This document shows positions 8,359 through 15,654 of a DNA stretch of 64,000 bases, piece after piece. Each line of letters opens with the position of its first letter. Positions within the stretch are counted from its first letter, which is position 1. The notes beneath the pieces were generated by a model that was not told the DNA's origin, did not search any database, and saw only the letters and a program-made list of their open reading frames with translations. Origin of the DNA: Primorskyibacter sedentarius (GTDB lineage Bacteria; Pseudomonadota; Alphaproteobacteria; Rhodobacterales; Rhodobacteraceae); contig NZ_SLZU01000001.1 in NCBI RefSeq assembly GCF_004342065.1, positions 310,001-374,000 of the forward strand, written 5' to 3'. The translations under genes and the position numbers were made by a program.

Positions 8359-8729
8359 GTCCTATTTTACTAATGAATAACAGACACTTGAGACGTTCCA
8401 TGGATATGCCACAGAATGTTCCGGAAAAACTCAATGGCACATGTCTATTGGCACGAAACCAAGATCGCTTGGCACAGACAAATGGCACATCCACCCTATT
8501 GAAAAGTCTATATATTTTCCATTGCAGTTTCAAATAAGATGCCGATGGAAGCATTTTTTTCCAGTAGTTTCAACCGTTTAATAAAGCCCAGCCATGAAGG
8601 ACACTTGTGTGAAGTCTCACTCTCCCAAGCATCGTGTTTTCGACAAAAAAATGGGTGCTGCACAACACGTTTTGAAGCCTGCACAACACCCGAAATTTAA
8701 TTCAATTTTATCAATGCGTTATATTGTAT
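8012..8729. other. AT-rich segment between IS element and core genome
   Basis: Apart from the doubtful frame at 7990-8358 there is no supported gene here. From about 8350 the sequence is strongly AT-rich with short tracts and no tRNA or recognisable att duplication. It separates the accessory island from the GapR-like gene and may be the island edge or decayed gene sequence. Confidence 0.4.
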
Positions 8730-8978
8730 TCACGACATCCCAAGCGCTTCTTTGTACATCTCCAGCACGGCTTCTTCCTCGGCGATGTCATCGGGTTCGC
8801 GCTTGCGCAATGCGACGACCTTGCGGATCACCTTGGTGTCGTAGCCACGGCCCTTGGCTTCGGCCATGACCTCTTTCTGCTGCTCCGCGATGTCTTTCTT
8901 TTCTGCATCAAGACGCTCGATACGTTCGATGAACTGACGCAATTCGTCCGCGGTGACGCGATAGGTGGTATCGTCCAT
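8730..8978 (-). CDS. gapR: DUF2312 / UPF0335 GapR-like nucleoid protein
   Basis: This 82-residue, highly charged helical protein matches the DUF2312 family: a first helix with ELRQFIERIERLD, a KDIAEQQKEVM coiled-coil stretch and the conserved GYDTKVIRKVVALRK segment. The Caulobacter member GapR (about 89 residues) wraps over-twisted DNA and supports replication and transcription elongation. The length is close to that. It stands alone, divergent from the small membrane protein at 9101. The family call is secure; the symbol is by homology to GapR. Confidence 0.85.
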   Translation of the reverse strand: MDDTTYRVTADELRQFIERIERLDAEKKDIAEQQKEVMAEAKGRGYDTKVIRKVVALRKREPDDIAEEEAVLEMYKEALGMS

Positions 8979-9100
8979 TGGTGCTCTCCTGCCGATTTTG
9001 TCATTCCCTAGCGCCCTGCCCTCTGCCCTTCAAGAGCTTGCGGAGGGGCAGCTATTGAATTATCGCCGGGTGGGTCGAAAGCACTGCGAAAGGGCCTGCA

Positions 9101-9316
9101 ATGGACACTCTGATCTGGATTGGTGCCGCGATCTCCCTCCTTGGGCTGATCGGGCTTGTCTGGTCCATCATCAAGGTCGCGCGCGCGAAACGCGCAAACC
9201 TCACCGATGAAGAGCTTCGCAAGGCTGTACAAGCCGTGATGCCGCTCAACCTTGGGGCGCTCTTTCTGTCAGTGATCGGTCTGATGATCGTGATCGTCGG
9301 GATCTTTCTGGGCTGA
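9101..9316 (+). CDS. Small two-helix membrane protein
   Basis: This 71-residue protein has two hydrophobic segments (about residues 4-26 and 49-70) separated by a charged loop, KVARAKRANLTDEELRKAV. It resembles short inner-membrane proteins widespread in Rhodobacteraceae without known function. It ends 8 bp before the convergent fatty-acid gene and is divergent from the GapR-like gene. No function can be assigned. Confidence 0.65.
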   Translation: MDTLIWIGAAISLLGLIGLVWSIIKVARAKRANLTDEELRKAVQAVMPLNLGALFLSVIGLMIVIVGIFLG

Positions 9317-9324
9317 CACCGCCC

Positions 9325-11316
9325 TCAGGCCGACAGCGTTTCGATGCCCACACCGTCGCGGACCATCGCCTTCAGCCAGGGTTCCGGCGCCCAGAAGGCC
9401 CGGTCGGGATGGTCGATGGCCTCCATCGCGCGGATCACCCGAAAGAGCCCGTGCAGTTCCGCCGCCTTCATCGGGCCGCCGCGCCAACGCGGAAACTGGT
9501 GCCCCAGCATAATCACGACATCAATATCCGATGCCCGCGCGACAATGCCGCGATCCACAAGGCGCACGCCTTCATTCGCCAAAGCGCCAAGCATCAACGG
9601 AACGATGGCCTGTTTCGCAAGGCCCGGCGCGTCCCCGCGCGCGCGCTCGATCATCTCGAGCACGAGCGGGTCGGCCACAGGCGCGCCCGCATCGCCGCGA
9701 TAGTTGTAAAACCCCCGCCCCGCCGCACGCCCGGACCGTCCGGCCTGCGCGATGACGGCGGCCCAGTCCCGCCCGCCGCCGGGGCGCTCTTCTGTACCCA
9801 CGCCTTTCAGCCCGGTCGCGTCGCGTTGCAGGAATGGTGGCAGTTCCAGCCCCCAATCGGACAGGACAGCATCAATGTCGTAGGGGCTGGCACCCAGATC
9901 GACCAGCGCATCCGCCGCGCGGTGCAGCGCCCGTGTCATTTTGCCGCCGACCGTCACGCCGTCAGATCGGACATGGACCGGCACTTTGCCAAGTCGCTTG
10001 ACCAGCGCCAGAGCCAGCGGAAGCTGATCGGCCTTGGCCTGCGGCGCCTCCAGAACCTCGACCAGCCGCGACAGATGCGCAGGGCGCGCAAAGCGCAGAC
10101 CGACACCCGCGACAGTTTCCCCGGGCGCCGTGGCACGCAACGCCCCGTCCGGCGCAGTTTCAGCCCTTGAACCGCGAGAGGCATCAAGAACAAGATCCGC
10201 ATCCCTGATCATCAGCGGCGTCGCGCCGCAGGTCAGCCGGGCAAGGCTTGCCGATGCGACATCGCGCGACAAGGCACCGTCGCTGACCGCATCCTCCAGA
10301 CTGTCTTCGACCTCGGCGCGGGCCGCATCCCGGATCGCTTCGTCTGCAATCCCCCACCGCACGGTCAGACCCGCATCCAGCGCCGCCACAACAAGCTGGG
10401 ACGCCAGGGCCCCCGCCCCCAGAACCGCCAGCGCGCCGATGCGGGGCAGCGGCGCCGCGGCGGTCAAAGGCACTTTGGCAGCGCGCCGTTCAGCAAAGAA
10501 GGCATAGCGCAGGGCCTTGGACTGATCAGAGGCCACAAGCTCCGCAAAGGCGGCCTCTTCGAAGGCACAGCCTGCCTCGAACGGCAGAAGAAACGCAGCC
10601 TCGACCGCGGCGACGGCCTCGCGCGGTGCGTTTTCCGGCCCTTCAGAGGCCTCTTCCGCCCGGCTGCGCAGTTCGGTCTGGGTGGCAACCGGGTCGGCAA
10701 AGCCTTCCTGCCGGTCCCGGCTGGGGCGCGGCCCCTTGGCCATCACATCGTGACAAAAGGATAATGCCGCGCTCCGCAGGTCATTGGGCGCGGCCACGAG
10801 GAGATCGGCAAAGGTTGAATAGGGTGGCCGGTCAATCGGCAAAATCCGCCCGGACAGGATCATGTCGAGCGCCACCTTCACGCCGACCATGCGCGGCGTG
10901 CGCTGCGTACCGCCCGCCCCTGGGATCAACCCCAGTTTCACCTCTGGCAACCCCACACGGGTGGCCCGCAAGGCAACGCGGTAGTGGCAAGCAAGGGCAA
11001 GTTCAAACCCGCCCCCCAGAACGGTGCCGTGCAGTTCTGCCACCACGGGTTTTGCGCAGTTTTCCAGCCGGGTGCACAGTTCTGGCACCCAGGGGTCTTT
11101 GGGGGCGGCATCGAACTCCGCAATATCCGCCCCGGCGGGGAATGTGCTGCCCTCGCCCGCGACGAGAATTGCACCCACCTCCGGGTCCACTTCTGCCTGC
11201 GTCAGCGCCCTTAGCAAGCCGTCGCGAACAGGCCAGGCCAAGGCATTTACCGGCGGGTGGCAGATGGAAAGGACGGCCACGCCATCCGTCACGTCATAAT
11301 GGATTGCCTCTGCCAT
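9325..11316 (-). CDS. Enoyl-CoA hydratase / 3-hydroxyacyl-CoA dehydrogenase fusion (FadB/FadJ-like)
   Basis: This is a 663-residue beta-oxidation multifunctional protein. The N-terminal hydratase/isomerase half shows the GADI oxyanion-hole region and both catalytic glutamates, in GGGFELALAC and GLPEVKLGLIPGAGG. The second half aligns in order with the NAD-binding and C-terminal 3-hydroxyacyl-CoA dehydrogenase domains, but key motifs differ. The dinucleotide loop reads GAGALA instead of GxGxxG. The usual HFFNP catalytic-His motif reads RFARPAH. Dehydrogenase activity is therefore doubtful. The ATG at 11316 has a GAGG upstream; a TTG 33 bp earlier is an alternative. It is a lone gene; no thiolase is adjacent. 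Confidence 0.85.
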   Translation of the reverse strand: MAEAIHYDVTDGVAVLSICHPPVNALAWPVRDGLLRALTQAEVDPEVGAILVAGEGSTFPAGADIAEFDAAPKDPWVPELCTRLENCAKPVVAELHGTVLGGGFELALACHYRVALRATRVGLPEVKLGLIPGAGGTQRTPRMVGVKVALDMILSGRILPIDRPPYSTFADLLVAAPNDLRSAALSFCHDVMAKGPRPSRDRQEGFADPVATQTELRSRAEEASEGPENAPREAVAAVEAAFLLPFEAGCAFEEAAFAELVASDQSKALRYAFFAERRAAKVPLTAAAPLPRIGALAVLGAGALASQLVVAALDAGLTVRWGIADEAIRDAARAEVEDSLEDAVSDGALSRDVASASLARLTCGATPLMIRDADLVLDASRGSRAETAPDGALRATAPGETVAGVGLRFARPAHLSRLVEVLEAPQAKADQLPLALALVKRLGKVPVHVRSDGVTVGGKMTRALHRAADALVDLGASPYDIDAVLSDWGLELPPFLQRDATGLKGVGTEERPGGGRDWAAVIAQAGRSGRAAGRGFYNYRGDAGAPVADPLVLEMIERARGDAPGLAKQAIVPLMLGALANEGVRLVDRGIVARASDIDVVIMLGHQFPRWRGGPMKAAELHGLFRVIRAMEAIDHPDRAFWAPEPWLKAMVRDGVGIETLSA

Positions 11317-11432
11317 AGCCTGCACCTCGCCTGTGACCCGTTCGGTCAACGTCTCTGTCCTCCGCGCTTCTTTCGCGGCTTGCGGACATTAACCGGAACT
11401 TGGCAGAAGATGGCAAGCGCTGGCGGACGACG

Positions 11433-11639
11433 TCAGACCGGGAAGTTCTCGAACCCGGTGTCGGCATCCCGCCCACCATTGAGCAGCTCGCGCGCTTCGG
11501 CGGGAACTTCTTCGCCCAGATTCTCCAGCGCGCCGACAGCCTCTTGCATCCGGTGCATGAGCCAATCGCGCTGCGTGTCATCGCTCACGCGGAGCTGCTC
11601 GATGAGGCTTTCGATCTGGCGTCTGAGATTCTCGGTCAT
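11433..11639 (-). CDS. Small helical protein (68 aa) downstream of DksA-like gene
   Basis: The frame begins at an ATG at 11639 with a clear AAGGAAG ribosome site 5 bases upstream, 73 bp after the DksA-like gene. The product has an N-terminal amphipathic helix (residues 2-25) and an acidic C-terminus ending in an NFPV-like tail. There are no cysteines and no membrane segment. It probably belongs to the same transcription unit as the DksA-like gene. No family is recognised with certainty. Confidence 0.6.
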   Translation of the reverse strand: MTENLRRQIESLIEQLRVSDDTQRDWLMHRMQEAVGALENLGEEVPAEARELLNGGRDADTGFENFPV

Positions 11640-11712
11640 GGTCACTTCCTTTTCATGGAATTGCTCGGTGAACTGTCGGTTCCGTGTAACGGCGGATGGG
11701 CGTCGGAATGTC

Positions 11713-12045
11713 TCAGCGGTCTGCCGCGCGCGCGGCGCAGGTTCGGCACAATGGCGTGTCGGGCACCAGATCAAGCCGTTCCTCGGCGATCTTCTCGCCG
11801 CATTCGACACAAATCCCGTATTCCCCCTTCTCGATACGGCGCAGCGCTGCACGAATGCGCGCGACCTCTGCCTGACCGGCCGCCCCCAACCCTTCAAGCA
11901 CCTCGTCATCCTCGCGCTCTGTGGCAAGCTCTTCCCAATCGCGGCTGTGCGGAGCATCCAACGCGTCCTCTATCGCGTCCATCCGGATGCCGAGTTCACC
12001 CATTCGGCCCAAAAGCGCTTTTCTGCGGTCTTCCAAAGTTGCCAT
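11713..12045 (-). CDS. TraR/DksA-family C4 zinc-finger protein
   Basis: This 110-residue protein has an N-terminal coiled coil (about 1-70) and a C4 zinc finger: CVEC near 80-83 and CRTC near 100-103. DksA-type proteins bind in the RNA polymerase secondary channel with ppGpp. This member is shorter than E. coli DksA (151 residues), as are many alphaproteobacterial paralogues, and the coiled-coil tip carries several acidic residues. It is divergent from the persulfide dioxygenase operon at 12177 across a 131-bp region holding a SoxR-type operator-like sequence. Confidence 0.85.
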   Translation of the reverse strand: MATLEDRRKALLGRMGELGIRMDAIEDALDAPHSRDWEELATEREDDEVLEGLGAAGQAEVARIRAALRRIEKGEYGICVECGEKIAEERLDLVPDTPLCRTCAARAADR

Positions 12046-12132
12046 TCGATCCTCCTTGGCGGCAAGATCAGACTGTCACCCGAACGTCCTGCCCACTTTG
12101 ATGCAGGTCAAGAGAAAGAGGGCTTGAAACAT

Positions 12133-12148
12133 ATTCACAAACACGTAT
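12133..12148. promoter_or_regulatory. Degenerate SqrR/SoxR-type operator upstream of persulfide dioxygenase operon
   Basis: The sequence ATTCACAAACACGTAT fits the ATTC-N8-GAAT pattern with one mismatch in the right half (GTAT). It lies 29 bp before the start codon at 12177. The left half, ATTCAC, is identical to that of the perfect site upstream of soxX. Assignment is by pattern and context. Confidence 0.45.
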
Positions 12149-12176
12149 ATGTATTCTGCAAACGGAGGTTCACGCC

Positions 12177-13040
12177 ATGTCACCAGAAGTTACAGGCTTC
12201 TTCGACGAAGCTACCAACACAATTTCCTACGTGGTCCGCGACCCGAAGGGCAGCGCCTGCGCGATCATCGATTCGGTGCTGGATTTCGATTATTCCTCGG
12301 GACGCACCGACACCCGATCCGCAGATGCGATCATAGCATTCGTGAAGGAAAAAGGCTACGATGTACAATGGCTTCTTGAAAGCCATGTTCACGCCGATCA
12401 CCTGTCGGCCGCGCCCTATATCCAGGAACAGGTTGGCGGCAAGATCGGCATCGGTGATCGCATCACTGTCGTGCAGGACACGTTTGGCAAAGTCTTCAAC
12501 GAAGGCACCGAATTCCAGCGCGATGGCAGCCAGTTCGACAAGCTGTTCAAGGAAGGCGACAGTTTCCACATTGGCCAGTTGCGCGGCGATGTCCTGCACA
12601 CGCCCGGCCACACCCCCGCCTGCCTCACCTATGTGATCGGCGATGCGGCCTTTGTGGGCGATACGCTGTTCATGCCCGATTTCGGCACGGCCCGTTGTGA
12701 CTTTCCGGGCGGCTCTTCCAAGATGCTTTACAACTCCATCCAGAAAATCCTGGCCCTGCCTGACGAAACCCGCATCTTCGTGGGTCACGACTACAAGGCG
12801 CCGGGACGCGATGAGTATGAGTGGGAAACCACCGTGGCCGAACAGAAGGCGCTGAACGTGCATATCGGGCAGGGAAAATCCGTCGAGGATTTCGTCCAGA
12901 TGCGCGACACGCGCGATGCGTCACTGGCGATGCCGAAACTCATCATCCCGTCGTTGCAGGTCAACATGCGCGCCGGGAACATGCCGGAGCCGGACGAGAA
13001 GGGCGACGTCTTTCTCAAGGTGCCCGTCAACAAGCTTTGA
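12177..13040 (+). CDS. Persulfide dioxygenase-like MBL-fold protein (ETHE1/Blh type)
   Basis: This 287-residue protein has the ETHE1-type metallo-beta-lactamase motifs: HVHADH near 70-75, the HTPGHT histidine near 141-146, GDTLFMPDFGTARCD with the metal aspartate near 161, and GHDY near 202. The family uses one Fe(II) to oxidise glutathione persulfide to sulfite. The TARCDFPGGSS segment is typical of Blh-like members found with BigR repressors. Start is fixed by GGAGG 8 bases upstream. It leads an operon with two YeeE/YedE proteins and a DUF442 protein, which fits removal of sulfane sulfur. Confidence 0.88.
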   Translation: MSPEVTGFFDEATNTISYVVRDPKGSACAIIDSVLDFDYSSGRTDTRSADAIIAFVKEKGYDVQWLLESHVHADHLSAAPYIQEQVGGKIGIGDRITVVQDTFGKVFNEGTEFQRDGSQFDKLFKEGDSFHIGQLRGDVLHTPGHTPACLTYVIGDAAFVGDTLFMPDFGTARCDFPGGSSKMLYNSIQKILALPDETRIFVGHDYKAPGRDEYEWETTVAEQKALNVHIGQGKSVEDFVQMRDTRDASLAMPKLIIPSLQVNMRAGNMPEPDEKGDVFLKVPVNKL

Positions 13041-13100
13041 ACATATCGGGCAGGGCGCGAATGCAACGCCCCTGCCCCGGAATCTGGATCGGAAACACAC

Positions 13101-13526
13101 ATGCAACCTGACTGGATCATGGGCCTGCTTGGCGGATTGCTGATCGGGCTGGGCGGCGCCGTCTACCTGATCGGCAGTGGCCGCATCATGGGGGCGAGCG
13201 GCATCATCGGCGGGCTGGTGGACGGCTCTGGCCGGTCCAATGCGCTGGAGAGGATCGTTTTCCTCGCCGGGGTATTCCTCATGCCAATCGTGCTGACCCC
13301 TTTCTACAAGGCGGTCGACACGCATATCACCGACAACCTGACGGTTCTTGTTGCCGCGGGGCTTTCCGTGGGCGTGGGCACACGGATGGCGAATGGCTGC
13401 ACGTCCGGACACGGCGTTTGCGGGATCTCGCGGCTTTCGCTGCGCGGGATCGTGGCAACGGTTTTCTACATTCTGGCAGGCGGGCTCAGCGTTGTTCTGT
13501 TCCGCCACATTCTGGGGGTGATCTGA
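13101..13526 (+). CDS. YeeE/YedE family membrane protein, first half (PmpA-like)
   Basis: This 141-residue integral membrane protein has about four hydrophobic segments and the family hallmark NGCTSGHGVCG near 98-108, whose cysteines line the sulfur-compound path in YeeE-type transporters. It is one half of a split transporter; the next gene, one base further on, supplies the other half. Such pairs move thiosulfate or related sulfur species and often sit with persulfide dioxygenases under BigR-type repressors. Import or export direction cannot be told from sequence. Confidence 0.85.
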   Translation: MQPDWIMGLLGGLLIGLGGAVYLIGSGRIMGASGIIGGLVDGSGRSNALERIVFLAGVFLMPIVLTPFYKAVDTHITDNLTVLVAAGLSVGVGTRMANGCTSGHGVCGISRLSLRGIVATVFYILAGGLSVVLFRHILGVI

Positions 13527-13527
13527 C

Positions 13528-13965
13528 ATGGGACGCCTGATCGTGGCACTCATCGCAGGCGGGCTGTTCGGCTCGGGCCTGTTCATCTCCGGCATGACCG
13601 ACACGACCAAAGTGCAGGGATGGCTGGATGTTTTCGGCAACTGGGACCCGACGCTTGCCTTCGTGATGGGCGGCGCAATCATCCCGATGGCCATCGCTTG
13701 GCAGATCACGCGTTTTCGCAAAACACCTCTGACGGGGGGCAGCTTTCCGCCGCCGCCCGACACCCGGCTTGGGCGCAACCTGGTCTTTGGTTCGGTGCTG
13801 TTCGGGATCGGCTGGGGGCTGGCCGGGCTGTGTCCCGGACCGGCAATCGCCTCTCTCAGCTATGCCGGGACAGGCGGACTGGTTTTCGTGGCCGCCATGC
13901 TGACGGGGATGTGGATTGCGCCAATGCTGCGGGCCCGTCTGGACAGGATCGCGCAGCCCGAGTAA
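13528..13965 (+). CDS. YeeE/YedE family membrane protein, second half (DUF6691, PmpB-like)
   Basis: This 145-residue membrane protein pairs with the preceding gene. It shows an N-terminal GGLFGSGLFISGM segment and the conserved GLCPGPAIASL motif near 104-114, with the family's key cysteine. One base separates it from the upstream stop codon, so the two are co-translated. Together they resemble the halves of a full-length YeeE such as SoxT at 48958. Confidence 0.83.
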   Translation: MGRLIVALIAGGLFGSGLFISGMTDTTKVQGWLDVFGNWDPTLAFVMGGAIIPMAIAWQITRFRKTPLTGGSFPPPPDTRLGRNLVFGSVLFGIGWGLAGLCPGPAIASLSYAGTGGLVFVAAMLTGMWIAPMLRARLDRIAQPE

Positions 13966-13974
13966 GCGTTCCTC

Positions 13975-14403
13975 ATGGACATCAGACAGATCACCCCCCG
14001 CTACCACGTCTCGCCGCAAATCAGCGCCGAGGATGCGCAGGCTCTTGCCGATGCAGGCATCGCCCGTGTCATCTGCAACCGACCCGACGCAGAGGTGCCG
14101 CCTTCGCATCAGGCGCAGGCGATAGAGGCGGCGATACGTGCGGCGGGGATGGATTTCGCGGTGCTTCCGCTGACACATCAGACCATGACGCCCGAGAACA
14201 TCGCCGCGCAGGCGGAACTGGTCGAGAGCGCGGGCGGTCCGGTCCTGGCCTATTGTGCCTCTGGCACGCGGTGTTCGGTGATCTGGGCGCTTGGTCAAGC
14301 AGGCAAATTGCCGGTAGATGAAATCCTGGCCACCACCCAGCGCGCGGGCTATGCGCTGGACGGTCTTCGCCCGACGCTGGAGGCGCTTTCCGCGCAGTCT
14401 TGA
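13975..14403 (+). CDS. DUF442 / TIGR01244 sulfurtransferase-phosphatase-like protein
   Basis: This 142-residue protein has the dual-specificity-phosphatase-like fold of the TIGR01244 family, with a P-loop-like YCASGTRCS near 93-101 holding the predicted catalytic cysteine. Homologous domains are fused to persulfide dioxygenase in Blh proteins, where a rhodanese-like role has been proposed. Here it is a separate gene at the end of the persulfide operon, 9 bp after the second YeeE gene. A role in sulfane-sulfur transfer is inferred. Confidence 0.8.
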   Translation: MDIRQITPRYHVSPQISAEDAQALADAGIARVICNRPDAEVPPSHQAQAIEAAIRAAGMDFAVLPLTHQTMTPENIAAQAELVESAGGPVLAYCASGTRCSVIWALGQAGKLPVDEILATTQRAGYALDGLRPTLEALSAQS

Positions 14404-14484
14404 TGCGTTCCGAACGGCAAACGCCCTGCCGCTCAGAGATGTGCATCACGCCATGGGAATACCCATCGCTGACGGCACCGAACC

Positions 14485-15591
14485 TCACCCGATATTCATA
14501 AGGTCGTCGTCGAGGTCCAGCCCGTCGTCGATACCTGCTGTTAAGTCCGAAAACCCGTCTATATCTGGTATTTCCGGCAGGTCCGGGATATCTTCGGGCA
14601 GTTTTTTCGTCGGCTCGGACAGCGCCAATGACTTGGCCGCGGCAGGCTTTTTTTCCACCGGCGGCGGGGGGGACTGCTCTGCCGCGGGCGGGATGTCGGC
14701 CTTTGCCACAGCGGGCAGGCGCAGCCGGACGGCCCTAAGCCCGCCCATCTGGCCAAGCCTGCACCTCTTCGCGATCTGCATACCGCCCGCCGAGAGCTCT
14801 ACCTGATCCAGCACAGCATCGGGCAGTGGCAACAGATCGCCGGGCTTCAATTGATCGGCCGACGCCAGCGACATCCGGATACGGCAAAGAACCGCATCAA
14901 GCCGCGCCTCTACCATCTGCATGCGTGCCGCATTCTTCGCGCGAAGAGGATCGCCACGCGCTTCCGGCGCACGATCCGGTTCGGGGGGCGTTACAACCGG
15001 CAGGATGAACAGCAACTCGCCCCGTCGCATCTTGTCACCCAGTTCGACCGAGACGAGAAAGGAATGAAACTCTGCCGCATCCATAAGGATGCCAAGCGCG
15101 CGGGTATCTTCGACCATCGCGCCAAAGCGATAACCGGTGAATTCGCCCTGCGATGGGTGCCCGTCAAGATTGTTGCTGAACCGGGTCATCATCGCGTCAA
15201 GCAGCGGCGCGCACATCGCGGCATCCGTCGGCGTCAATGCCCGGGGATCGGGTGGAAGATTCGTGACACGCCCGATGGTCTGAACCTCGATCACAGACCG
15301 GACCGTGGCCCGGTCCAGCACCGCAGCCCCCGCGATACCATCCGGCCCTTCCAGCACGATCACTAGAGCATCACCCGGAACGCCATCAAGACAGGCGTCA
15401 AGGACGAGCGTTTCTTCCTGTACCCCATCGACCACAATCGGCAGCCCCCAAAGCGCATCAGCGCTGCGCGACAGGGCCCGCCGCAACGCACGCGCAGGCG
15501 ACAGGACGCGCGCTTCCTGCTCCTTGCGGGCGGCATTTGCCTTCCTGCTAAGTACCTCGTTGACTGCCTGACCTGCCATATCCTCACACAT
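14485..15591 (-). CDS. FliM/FliN-like SpoA-domain protein
   Basis: This ~368-residue protein has a FliM-like middle domain (about 30-250) and a C-terminal SpoA-type domain around the DLLPLPDAVLDQVEL segment, followed by a long Pro/Ala and then acidic tail rich in Asp. Flagellar switch proteins of this family bind CheY and FliG. No other flagellar gene is near; it follows the SLC5-kinase gene by 63 bp on the same strand. The start is uncertain: ATG at 15591 lies right after GGAAGG, and ATG at 15579 is an alternative. Whether it acts in motor switching or is a divergent paralogue is unclear. Confidence 0.7.
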   Translation of the reverse strand: MCEDMAGQAVNEVLSRKANAARKEQEARVLSPARALRRALSRSADALWGLPIVVDGVQEETLVLDACLDGVPGDALVIVLEGPDGIAGAAVLDRATVRSVIEVQTIGRVTNLPPDPRALTPTDAAMCAPLLDAMMTRFSNNLDGHPSQGEFTGYRFGAMVEDTRALGILMDAAEFHSFLVSVELGDKMRRGELLFILPVVTPPEPDRAPEARGDPLRAKNAARMQMVEARLDAVLCRIRMSLASADQLKPGDLLPLPDAVLDQVELSAGGMQIAKRCRLGQMGGLRAVRLRLPAVAKADIPPAAEQSPPPPVEKKPAAAKSLALSEPTKKLPEDIPDLPEIPDIDGFSDLTAGIDDGLDLDDDLMNIG

Positions 15592-15654
15592 CCTTCCGGG
15601 ACGTTCATAAAGGTTATGGGACGATTTGGTTACCAACTGCTTATAATGCTACGC

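Noticed and set aside
11317-11349. TTG start for the hydratase/dehydrogenase fusion
   Set aside because: The extra residues lack similarity, and the ATG at 11316 has a suitable ribosome site.
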